Shown here in pieces: positions 43,807 to 51,941 of a DNA stretch of 64,000 bases. This stretch comes from Pseudomonas sp. BGI-2 (lineage in GTDB: Bacteria > Pseudomonadota > Gammaproteobacteria > Pseudomonadales > Pseudomonadaceae). The translations under genes and the position numbers were made by a program. The notes below the pieces were generated by a model. That model was not told the DNA's origin. It saw nothing but the letters and a program-made list of their open reading frames with translations, and did not search any database. The DNA is taken from contig NZ_SISB01000025.1 of NCBI RefSeq assembly GCF_004310295.1, positions 1 through 64,000 of the forward strand, read 5' to 3'. The stretch's first letter is position 1, and the number at the start of each line of letters is the position of its first letter.

Positions 43807-44815
43807 GGGCGGCCTCCAAAGCAACGACCAGTACCGTCACATCGTCCCGGCCGCGACAGAAATCGCGATGCAGGACTGCGGCTATCACGGCGGGATGTCG
43901 GTGCACCAGGCCGGGGTAGTCGTTCAAATTCCAACGGGACTGCAGGCCGTCGCTGTACATGATCAATAGATGTCCGTTCACGTGAGCATAGTCAAAAGGC
44001 TGGGCTTTCCGGTATTGCCCGCCGACGATGCCCGGATGGGACGCCAGGCCACGGGACTTGTCCAGGCTGATCAGACAGCCACCGATGTTGCCGATGCCGA
44101 TGAATCTGAGTGAGCCGTGGTGGCCGTCAAACTGCGCGATCGCCAGGGCGCCGCCACGGGTGCCGATCATGGCTCGGTGAATGTCTTCGAGCAGGAACAC
44201 CGGCAAGGCAAACGGTGCCACGGCGAAGGCTTTTTCGCCGGCGCGGGCGGCGCGTTCGGCTTCTTCGCCATGGCCCAGGCCGTCGATCACCAAGGCGCTG
44301 AGGTTCGCCCCGTCAAACGCCAGGTGCCAGACGTCCCCACACGCCGGGTCGTCGTGCAGCGAGTGCTGGCTGATGCCGATGCGCAAGTCCGCTGCCTTGC
44401 TGGCGCGTGGATACAAGCGGGCCAACAACACGGTACCGCGTGAGTCGGTGTAAACATCAAAGACCTCCGTCTGGCGCGACACCGCACCGAGGCCTATGCC
44501 CTGAGTGCCTCCCGTGGAAAACCCGTCAGCCATGCACGCCTGCAAGTCAAAGCCGTGGGCACGGTCCACCGCGAGCATCTCGATGCCGCTGGCGCTTTTA
44601 CCGGGCAGGATTCGCAAGTGCAATTCGCCCCGGGCTGCGTGCTTGAGTACGTTGCTGGCCAATTCAGTGGCCACCAGCGCCACGCGGCCAGCGTCCGTCG
44701 CGTCGAAACCGTGGTCTTCGGCGAGCTTCTGCGCAGTGCGCCGGGCAAAGCCGATCTGGCTGCTGTCCTCGATCAACAGCACTTGGGTCATCGCCCCCCC
44801 GATGTTCATGTCCAT
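43799..44815 (-). CDS. ATP-binding SpoIIE-family phosphatase (RsbT-like plus RsbX-like fusion)
   Basis: A 338-residue protein with two parts. Residues about 10-140 form an anti-sigma-factor-type ATPase ('RVALVATELASNVLKHAARG', 'GTQGIGLGAVSRQ'). Residues about 150-335 form a PP2C/SpoIIE phosphatase ('LSALVIDGLGHGEEAERAAR', 'HVNGHLLIMYSDGLQSRW', 'GRDDVTVLVV'). It probably resets the phosphorylated STAS proteins encoded upstream, as RsbX does. The true start may be the ATG at 44791 (MTQVLLIEDS). Confidence 0.88.
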   Translation of the reverse strand: MDMNIGGAMTQVLLIEDSSQIGFARRTAQKLAEDHGFDATDAGRVALVATELASNVLKHAARGELHLRILPGKSASGIEMLAVDRAHGFDLQACMADGFSTGGTQGIGLGAVSRQTEVFDVYTDSRGTVLLARLYPRASKAADLRIGISQHSLHDDPACGDVWHLAFDGANLSALVIDGLGHGEEAERAARAGEKAFAVAPFALPVFLLEDIHRAMIGTRGGALAIAQFDGHHGSLRFIGIGNIGGCLISLDKSRGLASHPGIVGGQYRKAQPFDYAHVNGHLLIMYSDGLQSRWNLNDYPGLVHRHPAVIAAVLHRDFCRGRDDVTVLVVALEAAHG

Positions 44816-45210
44816 CGGGTGATCGTTATGCGAGTGCCTTTGCCGGGTTCGGTGTCCAGTTCGAACTCGTCCACCAACCGTTTCGCCCCGGTCAAGCCAA
44901 GACCCAGACCGCTGCCGGAGGTCCAGCCGTCGGTCATGGCCAGTTTGATGTCCGGGATGCCAGGGCCTTCATCGCGAAACGTCAGGCGCAAGCCGACCCT
45001 CGAATTCTCGTCGAGGATCTGCCAGTCCATGTCGCCACCGCCGCCATAGACCATGGTGTTGCGCGCCAGCTCGCTGACGGCAGTCACCAGCTTGGTCAGG
45101 TCGATCAGGCGCATGCCGCACTCGGTGGCCAGCTTGCGCGCAGTCTGCCGGGCCAGGACCACGTCCTGCTCGATCTGGATTGGCTGAGTGCCGCTGCTGC
45201 GCAGGGTCAT
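44806..45210 (-). CDS. rsbT: RsbT-type switch kinase (anti-sigma regulatory factor family)
   Basis: A 134-residue GHKL ATPase: 'LVTAVSELARNTMVYGGGGD' (N box), 'FRDEGPGIPD' (G1) and 'GSGLGLGLTGAKRL' (G2). In stressosomes RsbT phosphorylates RsbS and RsbR, then leaves the complex to activate a downstream partner. The start overlaps the rsbS stop (ATGA). Confidence 0.9.
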   Translation of the reverse strand: MTLRSSGTQPIQIEQDVVLARQTARKLATECGMRLIDLTKLVTAVSELARNTMVYGGGGDMDWQILDENSRVGLRLTFRDEGPGIPDIKLAMTDGWTSGSGLGLGLTGAKRLVDEFELDTEPGKGTRITITRWT

Positions 45211-45569
45211 TGCTTGAGTACTCGTTCCTGAAGCCGTTTCATCCCGCGTTCGACGTTCAGCGCGGTGCTGACACCGGGCAGGGTCAGGCCGAGCTCGACC
45301 AGCGTAATCGCCACGGCGGGCTGCATGCCCACCAGCACGGTTTCAGCGTCCATGATTTTCGACAGCCCGGAAATCGTCCCGATCATCCGGCCAATAAACG
45401 AATCGACCATGTCCAGCGCGGAGATATCGATCAACACACCGCGCGCCGAGGTGTTGCTGATGCGCTCCGACAGATCGTCCTGCAGGGTCAAGGCAAGCTG
45501 GTCGTGCATGTCCACCTGAATGGTCACCAGCAGAAAATCGCCCATTTTCAGAATAGGAATGCGTTCCAT
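45207..45569 (-). CDS. rsbS: RsbS-type STAS scaffold protein
   Basis: A 120-residue single STAS domain: 'MGDFLLVTIQVDMHD' and 'GVLIDISALDMVDSFIGRMI', where Ser57 in 'DSFIG' corresponds to the serine phosphorylated by RsbT in Bacillus. It would form the stressosome core with the RsbR-like protein. Four bases separate it from the rsbR gene. Confidence 0.92.
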   Translation of the reverse strand: MERIPILKMGDFLLVTIQVDMHDQLALTLQDDLSERISNTSARGVLIDISALDMVDSFIGRMIGTISGLSKIMDAETVLVGMQPAVAITLVELGLTLPGVSTALNVERGMKRLQERVLKQ

Positions 45570-45573
45570 CGGC

Positions 45574-46425
45574 TTATACCGTCTTGCTGACGGTGATTCC
45601 CAGACGGGTCAAAGCCAGTTTGAGGGCATCGGCCAAGTTGGCCTTGGTAACCACGCCTTGCAGGTCCAGCCCCAAGTGAACGATGGTCTGTGCAATCTGC
45701 GGACGCACACCGCTGATGATGCAATCGGCGCCCATCAGGCGAATCGCGGTCACGGTTTTGAGCAGGTGCTGCGCCACCAGGGTGTCGACCGTCGGCACGC
45801 CGGTGATGTCGATGATGGCAATTTCCGAACCGGTATCGACGATCCGTTGCAGCAGCGATTCCATCACCACCTGGGTGCGTTGCGAGTCCAGGGTGCCGAT
45901 CATCGGCAGGGCGAGTACACCGTCCCAGAGCTTGACCACCGGGGTGGAGAGCTCCAGCAATTCTTCCTGCTGACGCTTGATCACCGCTTCGCGGGATTTC
46001 TGAAAGGTACGGATGGTGTGCATGCCCAGCGCATCGAGCAGCTCGGACACTTCCCAGAGCTGTTCGGCCAATACAGCCGGATTGTCGTTGTAGTGAGATT
46101 GCAGCAAGGAAAACAGCGGACCTTTCAGCGAGAAAATGAAGCTGGCGGTCTGGTGGGAATCCTGACCGAGCTGGGCGCGGCTGTGGGAGAGTTTTTCGAG
46201 GAATTGGCGAACTTCGTCCCAGCCCGGCGCGGCGATGTTCGGGCCGTTGCCGTTTTCCAGGCCCGTGACCACCAGTTGCAGAAACTCCGAGGTCTGCTGC
46301 TTCAGTTCGTGGTCCTTGAGGTTACGGTTGGCACCACTGGCTTCCAGGCTAGTGACCCAATCGCCAAGCAATTGCGCGTGGTTGTTCTTCATCGCGTCGA
46401 GTGTGCTGATTTGCATTGCTGCCAT
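45574..46425 (-). CDS. rsbR: RsbR-type stressosome sensor protein
   Basis: A 283-residue protein from the ATG giving MAAMQISTLDAMKNNHAQLL. The N-terminal all-helical, globin-like sensor region (residues 1-150) lacks an obvious haem ligand assignment; the C-terminal STAS domain contains 'IDITGVPTVDTLVAQHLLKT' with Thr215 as the likely RsbT target. First gene of the operon. A longer in-frame start exists, but this one has aaggac just upstream and a normal length. Confidence 0.9.
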   Translation of the reverse strand: MAAMQISTLDAMKNNHAQLLGDWVTSLEASGANRNLKDHELKQQTSEFLQLVVTGLENGNGPNIAAPGWDEVRQFLEKLSHSRAQLGQDSHQTASFIFSLKGPLFSLLQSHYNDNPAVLAEQLWEVSELLDALGMHTIRTFQKSREAVIKRQQEELLELSTPVVKLWDGVLALPMIGTLDSQRTQVVMESLLQRIVDTGSEIAIIDITGVPTVDTLVAQHLLKTVTAIRLMGADCIISGVRPQIAQTIVHLGLDLQGVVTKANLADALKLALTRLGITVSKTV

Positions 46426-46708
46426 GTCCTTGTGCTCCTGAAATTTGACGGGCCGATTCCCCAGAAAACAACGGGCCCGAGTCAGTGACATTTGCGGTAT
46501 GAAATAGTTAGTCAGTCAGGCGGGATATTTTGCATCCTGGTCAGTACTTGCCCGATAACTCTAGTCGGCACAGCCGTCGACGACGATTTTTGACCTTGAT
46601 CCTGCCGGGTGCCTGTCCTTTGCATTGAACCCCTGTCCGCGGTTGGCTTCGAACCTTCAAGGCCCCGGCTTTTTGTGTCGTGGGCTTGCCGTCACGAGCG
46701 AGGTACGT

Positions 46709-46981
46709 ATGAAAGACGAATCGACACAACGACAGGAACAATCGGGGGCGCCGGTTGACCGCAATGACCCGGCGATTGATCCGCAGACCCCGGGTGTAGG
46801 CGCGCCGGCTGGTCAGCGTCAAAGCCAATCCACCGACTCGCCAAGCGCCGATGCAGCGGTGGATCAGAAGAACCATCACACCGACAACGACAATGAGTTC
46901 AGCCCTGGTTTCAAACCGACGCCAGACCGGCCAAAACCCGGCGAAGATACGGATGCCGACATCGATACGGATGGCGGCTAG
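46709..46981 (+). CDS. Small acidic, disordered protein
   Basis: A 90-residue protein rich in D, E, Q, P and S ('EFSPGFKPTPDRPKPGEDTD') with no hydrophobic core, so likely unstructured. It is divergent from the stressosome operon and ends just before a strong terminator. I do not recognise a family. Such proteins are often stress- or desiccation-linked, but this is inference. Confidence 0.6.
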   Translation: MKDESTQRQEQSGAPVDRNDPAIDPQTPGVGAPAGQRQSQSTDSPSADAAVDQKNHHTDNDNEFSPGFKPTPDRPKPGEDTDADIDTDGG

Positions 46982-46993
46982 TCCCGTCAGGCT

Positions 46994-47033
46994 AAAAAAA
47001 GAAGGCCGCATCAAACGATGCGGCCTTCTTTTT
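46994..47033. terminator. Bidirectional terminator
   Basis: A twelve-base stem GAAGGCCGCATC / GATGCGGCCTTC with loop AAAC, flanked by a run of seven A on one side and T5 on the other, placed between convergent genes. Confidence 0.9.
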
Positions 47034-47038
47034 GAACA

Positions 47039-47560
47039 TTATTTGCTGGGATGGGCGGCCTGGAGTTTTTTCGCCATATCCAGATGTTTTTCCAAGGCTG
47101 GCAACATTTTTTGTGCGAAGCCTTTCAGGTCGGTGGCGCCTTTGACCTTGTCGTCCGTCACCGTGTTAGCCTGTTTTTTGAACAGCTCGATGGTTTCTTC
47201 GTGGGCCTTCACCTGGTTATTGGCATAGGCCGCGTCGAAGGATTCGTCGCGCATGTCGAGGATTTTTTCCTTGGCCTGCTTGACCAGCGTCGTGTCGTCC
47301 GGAACCTCGATGTCGTTCTTTTTGGCCAGCGCAGTCAATTCCTTATAAGCCTTGGTGTGGTCGGTGATCATCATATTGGCGAATGCCTTGATGTCCGCCG
47401 ATGAGCTTTTTTCCAGGGCCAGTTTGCTGGTTTCGACTTCGGCGATGCCGCCTGCGGCGGCGTTATCGACAAAGTCATTGGAAGTGGCGGCAAAAGCGGT
47501 GCCCATGCTGGTGCTCAAGGCTACGGCCAGGGCGAGGTGGCGCAGGGTGAATCCGTCCAT
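47039..47560 (-). CDS. DUF4142-family exported protein
   Basis: A 173-residue protein with signal peptide 'HLALAVALSTSMGTAFA' and a helical, ferritin-like body: 'NAAAGGIAEVETSKLALEKS', 'DIKAFANMMITDHTKAYKEL' and 'FAQKMLPALEKHLDMAKKL'. DUF4142 proteins are periplasmic or outer-membrane associated and often stress induced. It lacks a lipobox cysteine. Confidence 0.88.
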   Translation of the reverse strand: MDGFTLRHLALAVALSTSMGTAFAATSNDFVDNAAAGGIAEVETSKLALEKSSSADIKAFANMMITDHTKAYKELTALAKKNDIEVPDDTTLVKQAKEKILDMRDESFDAAYANNQVKAHEETIELFKKQANTVTDDKVKGATDLKGFAQKMLPALEKHLDMAKKLQAAHPSK

Positions 47561-47780
47561 TGGTCATTCTCCACACAGGATTTTGGTCAGCGATCGAGAT
47601 GATCGTTATTCAGTGGAGGCGGGCGCTCGGGCAAAGGTTTTATCGGGATTGCGCCAGGACGACGAACGGACACCGCTGGTCTGATAGGCGGTCGACAGAA
47701 CCCGCTTACCGAGGCCATTCTGATAGTTGGTGAACGCAATCGATCGCGTTTGCTACCCGAAAAACAAACGGAGGTGTTCC

Positions 47781-48023
47781 ATGCCGGTGCCACACGATAT
47801 TTGTCAGGACCTGAAACTTTCAAAGGAAGATATCCAGCAAAAACGCTCCAAGGATTCTCGACTGGACTCATTGCTTAACCAGTATTCGCAAGCGGACGCC
47901 GAGGTGGTAAAGGCTGAAACCGCACAATCGGATGCGCCCAGCGATGACGCACTGAAGAAACTCAAGGAGAAGCGCGTGCAGGTCAAGAATCAGATCGTTG
48001 AACGGCTCCAGACGCCATCCTGA
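47781..48023 (+). CDS. DUF465/YdcH-like small protein
   Basis: An 80-residue helical hairpin protein ('DSRLDSLLNQYSQADAEVVK' ... 'LKKLKEKRVQVKNQIVERLQ') resembling the DUF465/YdcH group. GGAGG lies six bases before the ATG. The function is unknown. Confidence 0.75.
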   Translation: MPVPHDICQDLKLSKEDIQQKRSKDSRLDSLLNQYSQADAEVVKAETAQSDAPSDDALKKLKEKRVQVKNQIVERLQTPS

Positions 48024-48133
48024 CGCGCTTGCCAGCTCACCGACAATCGGTGACTGAAAAATTGGAACGGTGATCAAAATCGGCACCTCGAAAGATCAGA
48101 GTCCGACCTTTTCGACTCGCTGCGAGGTGCCTT

Positions 48134-48376
48134 ATGACCGAACCCAAATTTCCCAGTGAAGAGCAGGGCGGGTTTGACCCGATTCCGACTCATCCTGAAC
48201 CGTTAAGCCCCGGCCGCACAGCGGTGAACCCCGAGGATGAGCCGGGCATCGACGAATTGCCAGACAACGAAGGTGTGCGCCCGCTGGATGAGGACGACTC
48301 CACCTCGATGGACCCGGAACGGGTGCGTGAAGAAACGGACCACGCCGTACGCGATAACCAAATGGATCCCCGCTAA
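48134..48376 (+). CDS. Small acidic hypothetical protein
   Basis: An 80-residue, strongly acidic and proline-rich protein ('NPEDEPGIDELPDNEGVRPL') with no predicted fold. It follows the DUF465-like gene by 110 bases and may share stress regulation with the other small genes in this stretch. No family recognised. Confidence 0.6.
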   Translation: MTEPKFPSEEQGGFDPIPTHPEPLSPGRTAVNPEDEPGIDELPDNEGVRPLDEDDSTSMDPERVREETDHAVRDNQMDPR

Positions 48377-48396
48377 CCCAACTTCACACAGATCCC

Positions 48397-48505
48397 CTGT
48401 AGGAGCGAGCGGTGCGGCGATCCGACTTGCCCGCGAAGAGGCCTTCACATTCAATATTGATATCGACTGAATAGACGCCTTCGCGGGCAAGCCTCGCTCC
48501 TACAG
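48397..48505. repeat. REP pair, family B copy 4 (one arm altered)
   Basis: Outer arms CTGTAGGAGCGAG... and ...CTCGCTCCTACAG. The left unit contains an inserted variant 'cggtgcggcgatccga' within the usual 'gcgaggcttgcccgcg', whereas the right arm is standard. Confidence 0.85.
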
Positions 48506-48515
48506 TTGATTTTCG

Positions 48516-49607
48516 TTATTTTTGGAGGGCGATGGTGAGGGGGAGGCGCGCCATGTTCATTGCTTTCAGCGAGCCCAGATACAACCAGTCCCCATACTCG
48601 CGCACCGTGGTAATCGGCGAGTAATTGCCGGTACTAGCATCCTGCAGGTTGGCAATCACCTTGCCGTCGAGGTCCAGACCCAGCGCAAAGGCGCGCTTTT
48701 CAACGGGTTCGGGCAGCACCGTCATTGCCCGTACGATCATCTTGCGCACGAACGGGTGCGGCGCGGTGGCGTCGAGCAGTGCATTGCGCGGTGCGTAGAG
48801 CGCCACCCAGAAGCGGTCGCGGCCATTGAAGGCGAGGTTGTCCGGCAGCCCGGGCAGATTGTCGATAAACACGTCGTGGGTGCCGGCTTTCGGCCCGCTC
48901 AACCAAAAGCGGCTGATGCGGTAAGCACCGGTTTCATTGACCAGCACAAAACTATCGTCCGGCCCCAGCGTCACGCCGTTGGCAAACTCGAGCTTGTCCA
49001 GCAACACTGTGGTCTTGCCCGTCTGGAAGTCATAGCGCAACAAACGGCCGTCACCACCGTGCTCGATGATCGCCTCGCCATCCTTGCCATAGCCCCAGCG
49101 GCTGGAGGCGTCGCTGAAGTAGGCGTAGTGCCCGGACTTGTCGATGGCCACATCATCGGTAAAACCGAAGGGCACGTCGCCGGCCGCAGTGGTCAGCGGA
49201 ATCAACCGACCCTGGGCATCTAGGGACAGCAAACCTTTGACGCCGTCAGCGATCACCAGCAATCCATTCGGGTGGCGTGCCAGGCCCAGCGGCCTGCCGC
49301 CGGTATCGGCCAGTACTTTGGTGTCCTTGCCGTCGAGGCTGGTGCGGATCAGCCGACCATCGTGCAGCCCGGTGATGAGCACGTTGTCTTCCAGTAACAG
49401 CGCCTCGGGCCCTTCGATGTCCGCCGGGCCGACACGCTCCACCCCTTTGAGACGCTGATTGTCGGCATACACGCCGCTGGTGAGGGAAGGCGCCGGCGGC
49501 GGTGTCCAGGCCACAGGTCGAACCTTGGTCGGGAACAACAGCAGAAACGCGCCCAAGGCAATAATCAGCAATAGCAGCAGATTGCGAAACCTGAAGGCTC
49601 TTCTCAC
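48516..49607 (-). CDS. SMP-30/strictosidine synthase-like beta-propeller protein, membrane anchored
   Basis: A 363-residue protein. N-terminal membrane anchor 'NLLLLLIIALGAFLLLFP', then six-bladed propeller text 'EGPEALLLEDNVLITGLHDG', 'GRPLGLARHPNGLLVIADGV' and 'LEFANGVTLGPDDSFVLVNE'. It belongs to the SMP-30/strictosidine synthase-like group of lactonases/esterases; the periplasmic side is expected. It overlaps the hydroxylase fusion gene upstream by four bases, so the two are co-translated and probably act on the same lipid-like substrate. Confidence 0.85.
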   Translation of the reverse strand: MRRAFRFRNLLLLLIIALGAFLLLFPTKVRPVAWTPPPAPSLTSGVYADNQRLKGVERVGPADIEGPEALLLEDNVLITGLHDGRLIRTSLDGKDTKVLADTGGRPLGLARHPNGLLVIADGVKGLLSLDAQGRLIPLTTAAGDVPFGFTDDVAIDKSGHYAYFSDASSRWGYGKDGEAIIEHGGDGRLLRYDFQTGKTTVLLDKLEFANGVTLGPDDSFVLVNETGAYRISRFWLSGPKAGTHDVFIDNLPGLPDNLAFNGRDRFWVALYAPRNALLDATAPHPFVRKMIVRAMTVLPEPVEKRAFALGLDLDGKVIANLQDASTGNYSPITTVREYGDWLYLGSLKAMNMARLPLTIALQK

Positions 49608-50749
49608 ACGCTGACTCCTGCCGGGGTCAGGTGTTTTTGCGCCATCTCGCGCAACGCCAGCATCGACGCTGCGGATTCGCGTTCGATGCGCCGCTTGAGC
49701 AGCAATTTATTGGTGATACGCATCGCCAGGCCACTGAATTGATACTCCAGTGTGCGCACGAAGCGTGTGCCTTCACCCTGCGACTCGCATTCGTAGGTTA
49801 CGACCAGCGACAACCCATGATCACCGCGCGCCCAGGCACTCCAGCGCCGTCCTGGCAGGTATTCGTTGACCTCCCAGCTCAAGTGTCCCGTACGCCCGCC
49901 GGCACTGATGTCCTCCTCGAACCGCTGGCCGGCATGCAGCGGGCCACCTTGCCCCTGGACCTTGAGGGAGGACGGATGCCACTCCGGCCAACGGGTGACG
50001 GTACTGGCATAGGCGAGCACGTCAATCGGATTTCCAGCGATAGCGATCTGGTGCTGCATGCGGGTCATGGTCGTTCTCGTCAGGGGCAGGGGGTCATGTT
50101 CCGGCTCCCAGTACAGGGTGCCGAACAGGTAGTCCATCAGCGGAAAAACGATATTGAAATTGCGTTCCTGCATCAGCTCGCGGCGGTGATGCAGCTCATG
50201 CAGGCGGCGCATCTGGCGGATCCACGGCAGACGCGTGACCGGGTTTTCGGGGGGCAAGTGCTCGCAGGCATGAAACACCTCATACGTCAGGTAGCCGAGG
50301 ACCAGACAGCCGCCGAATAGTCCGGCGACGTTGGCATCGACCTGCTTGAGCAGCCACCAGAGGGGCAGGGTGATGGCGACGGTGTGTAACACGATCAGCC
50401 AGGCCGGGAACAGAATCACCCGCCAGTCCCGGGCGCTGTCGTAGGTCATGTGGCCTGGGGCGAAAAAGCTGTGATGGTCGCCGGCATGGCGGGCGTAGAA
50501 CATCCGCGCGAAGCTCTTTTTGTGATGTCCCAGATGCCGGTGCACCATGTACACGCCGAAGTTGAAGAACAACAGCGTCAGTGGCACCGCCAGCCATTCC
50601 AGCGGTTGGACCTGATGCACGGTGCTCCAGAATCCGCCGATGGCCAGCAATCCGAACAGCAGCACGAAGGCGCCGTGCAGCCATGGGTTGTAGCGGGGAT
50701 GAATGTCAGCGCGATAGCGGCTGCGGAATGCCTGGGTGGTCTGCCTCAC
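49604..50749 (-). CDS. Fatty acid hydroxylase/sterol desaturase domain fused to an SRPBCC domain
   Basis: About 381 residues. The N-terminal half has four hydrophobic segments and the histidine clusters of di-iron hydroxylases: 'VHRHLGHHKKSF', 'YARHAGDHHSFF', 'EVFHACEHL' and 'LHELHHRRELMQERNFN'. From about residue 235 a soluble SRPBCC/polyketide-cyclase-like domain begins ('MQHQIAIAGNPIDVLAYAST VTRWPEWHPS'). I choose the GTG at 50749, which has AGAGGT about seven bases upstream; a GTG at 50758 is also possible. The fusion suggests a hydroxylase carrying its own lipid-binding module. Confidence 0.82.
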   Translation of the reverse strand: MRQTTQAFRSRYRADIHPRYNPWLHGAFVLLFGLLAIGGFWSTVHQVQPLEWLAVPLTLLFFNFGVYMVHRHLGHHKKSFARMFYARHAGDHHSFFAPGHMTYDSARDWRVILFPAWLIVLHTVAITLPLWWLLKQVDANVAGLFGGCLVLGYLTYEVFHACEHLPPENPVTRLPWIRQMRRLHELHHRRELMQERNFNIVFPLMDYLFGTLYWEPEHDPLPLTRTTMTRMQHQIAIAGNPIDVLAYASTVTRWPEWHPSSLKVQGQGGPLHAGQRFEEDISAGGRTGHLSWEVNEYLPGRRWSAWARGDHGLSLVVTYECESQGEGTRFVRTLEYQFSGLAMRITNKLLLKRRIERESAASMLALREMAQKHLTPAGVSV

Positions 50750-50760
50750 TGCGGTCACCT

Positions 50761-50780
50761 CTGGTTATTGTTATAACCAG
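50761..50780. promoter_or_regulatory. Perfect palindrome just upstream of the hydroxylase gene
   Basis: CTGGTTATTGTTATAACCAG: eight-base arms, four-base spacer, directly before the translation start. It looks like a TetR- or MarR-type operator, but no such regulator is adjacent. Confidence 0.5.
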
Positions 50781-50821
50781 CAGATTAGCTGATCTGCCCG
50801 CTTAGGCTTGAGCAAACCTGG

Positions 50822-50837
50822 ATGGCACAAGTGCCAT
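50822..50837. promoter_or_regulatory. Perfect palindrome in the hydroxylase-LysR gap
   Basis: ATGGCACAAGTGCCAT: seven-base arms around AA. It lies about 70 bases before the hydroxylase start and 12 bases beyond the LysR stop. It could be a second operator or part of the LysR transcript end. Confidence 0.4.
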
Positions 50838-50849
50838 GATCCGGTGTAT

Positions 50850-51713
50850 TCAGGTCAGCGGGTTCCAGCGCTGGGACCAGTCGTCGTCGGTCTTGATCAC
50901 TTCACGCAACAGATCGAAGGCCCGTTGCAGGGTCGCCGAGTCGCGATCGCGCGAATAAACCAGGTAGGTCGGGTAACTGAATTCCGGGGCTTTGGGCACG
51001 GGCTCCAGCACGCCGCTTTCCAGGTAGCTCTGGACCACGCGGGTACGGAAGTAGCCGCTGCCGCCGTTTTCCAGGATGTATTGCAGGGCCAGTGGCCCAA
51101 GGTTGAAGCTCAGGGCTGCCTTGGCTTTTTCCGGCAGGGCGGCATCGTGCTGGCGGCGAAAGTCCGGGCCCCAGTCGATGTACACGTAAGGATCGGGCCG
51201 CCCGGCGAGGCGTACGAGGATGAGTTTTTCTTCGAGGATCTGCTCGACTTGCAGACGCGGCCAGTACTCAGGCTGATAGACCAGCGCCGCGTCCAGCACC
51301 CCCAGTTCCAGTTGGCGCAACAGGTTTTCGCCGTCACGGATTTCCATGCGCAGGGCGTGGCTGGGAATCTTCTCGCGCAGTTCACCGGCCCAACTGAGCA
51401 TCAGCGGATTGCACAGGCTGACTTCGCCGCCGATGTGCAGCACGTCGCGATAACCCTCGGGCAACGGCAAGTCTCGACGCGCGGCTTCCCAGGTCTCGAC
51501 CAGTTGATTGGCGTACACCACAAAAGCCTCACCATTGGGCGTCAGACGCGCACCGGCGCGGTTGCGCACAAATAACGTGCTGCCCAGCTGGCTCTCGAGT
51601 TTTTGCACGCGCGCCGTGATTGCGGTCTGGGTGACGTGGAGTTTTTCGGCGGCGGCGGCAAGGCTGCCGTGGCGGACAATTTCCAGAAAGGTGCGAGCGA
51701 GATCGATGTCCAT
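50850..51713 (-). CDS. LysR-family transcriptional regulator
   Basis: A 287-residue protein: helix-turn-helix 'SLAAAAEKLHVTQTAITARV' and a LysR substrate domain ('EVSLCNPLMLSWAGELREKI'). It lies upstream of, and in the same direction as, the hydroxylase/SMP-30 pair, so it is a candidate regulator of them. A REP hairpin separates it from the HoxX-like gene. Confidence 0.9.
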   Translation of the reverse strand: MDIDLARTFLEIVRHGSLAAAAEKLHVTQTAITARVQKLESQLGSTLFVRNRAGARLTPNGEAFVVYANQLVETWEAARRDLPLPEGYRDVLHIGGEVSLCNPLMLSWAGELREKIPSHALRMEIRDGENLLRQLELGVLDAALVYQPEYWPRLQVEQILEEKLILVRLAGRPDPYVYIDWGPDFRRQHDAALPEKAKAALSFNLGPLALQYILENGGSGYFRTRVVQSYLESGVLEPVPKAPEFSYPTYLVYSRDRDSATLQRAFDLLREVIKTDDDWSQRWNPLT

Positions 51714-51787
51714 GGGGCGGCCGGTGCGGGAAGTGCGGGCATTGTAAACGGATACGAGAGGACCGGCTTATGTAGCCGCTGGCGAAG

Positions 51788-51882
51788 CCCTGTGGGAGCG
51801 AGCTTGCTCGCGAAGGCGGTTTTTCAGTCACATCATTGTTGAATGTGCCGCCGCTATCGCGAGCAAGCTCGCTCCCACAGGG
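51788..51882. repeat. REP hairpin, family B copy 5
   Basis: Arms CCCTGTGGGAGCGAGCTTGC... / ...GCAAGCTCGCTCCCACAGGG, 26 bases each, around a 43-base spacer. This and copy 6 carry the 'gtgggagcgag' variant in at least one arm. Confidence 0.9.
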
Positions 51883-51941
51883 GATTATGAAACACCGGGT
51901 GAAGTGGAGTTTTCAGCGGCGGCGGCAAGGCGGCCCGTGGC

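Noticed and set aside
48066..48096. AlgU (sigma-22)-like promoter, GAACGG-N17-TCGAA, before the acidic small gene
   Set aside because: Only a partial match to the consensus GAACTT-N16/17-TCTGA; not strong enough to report without expression data.
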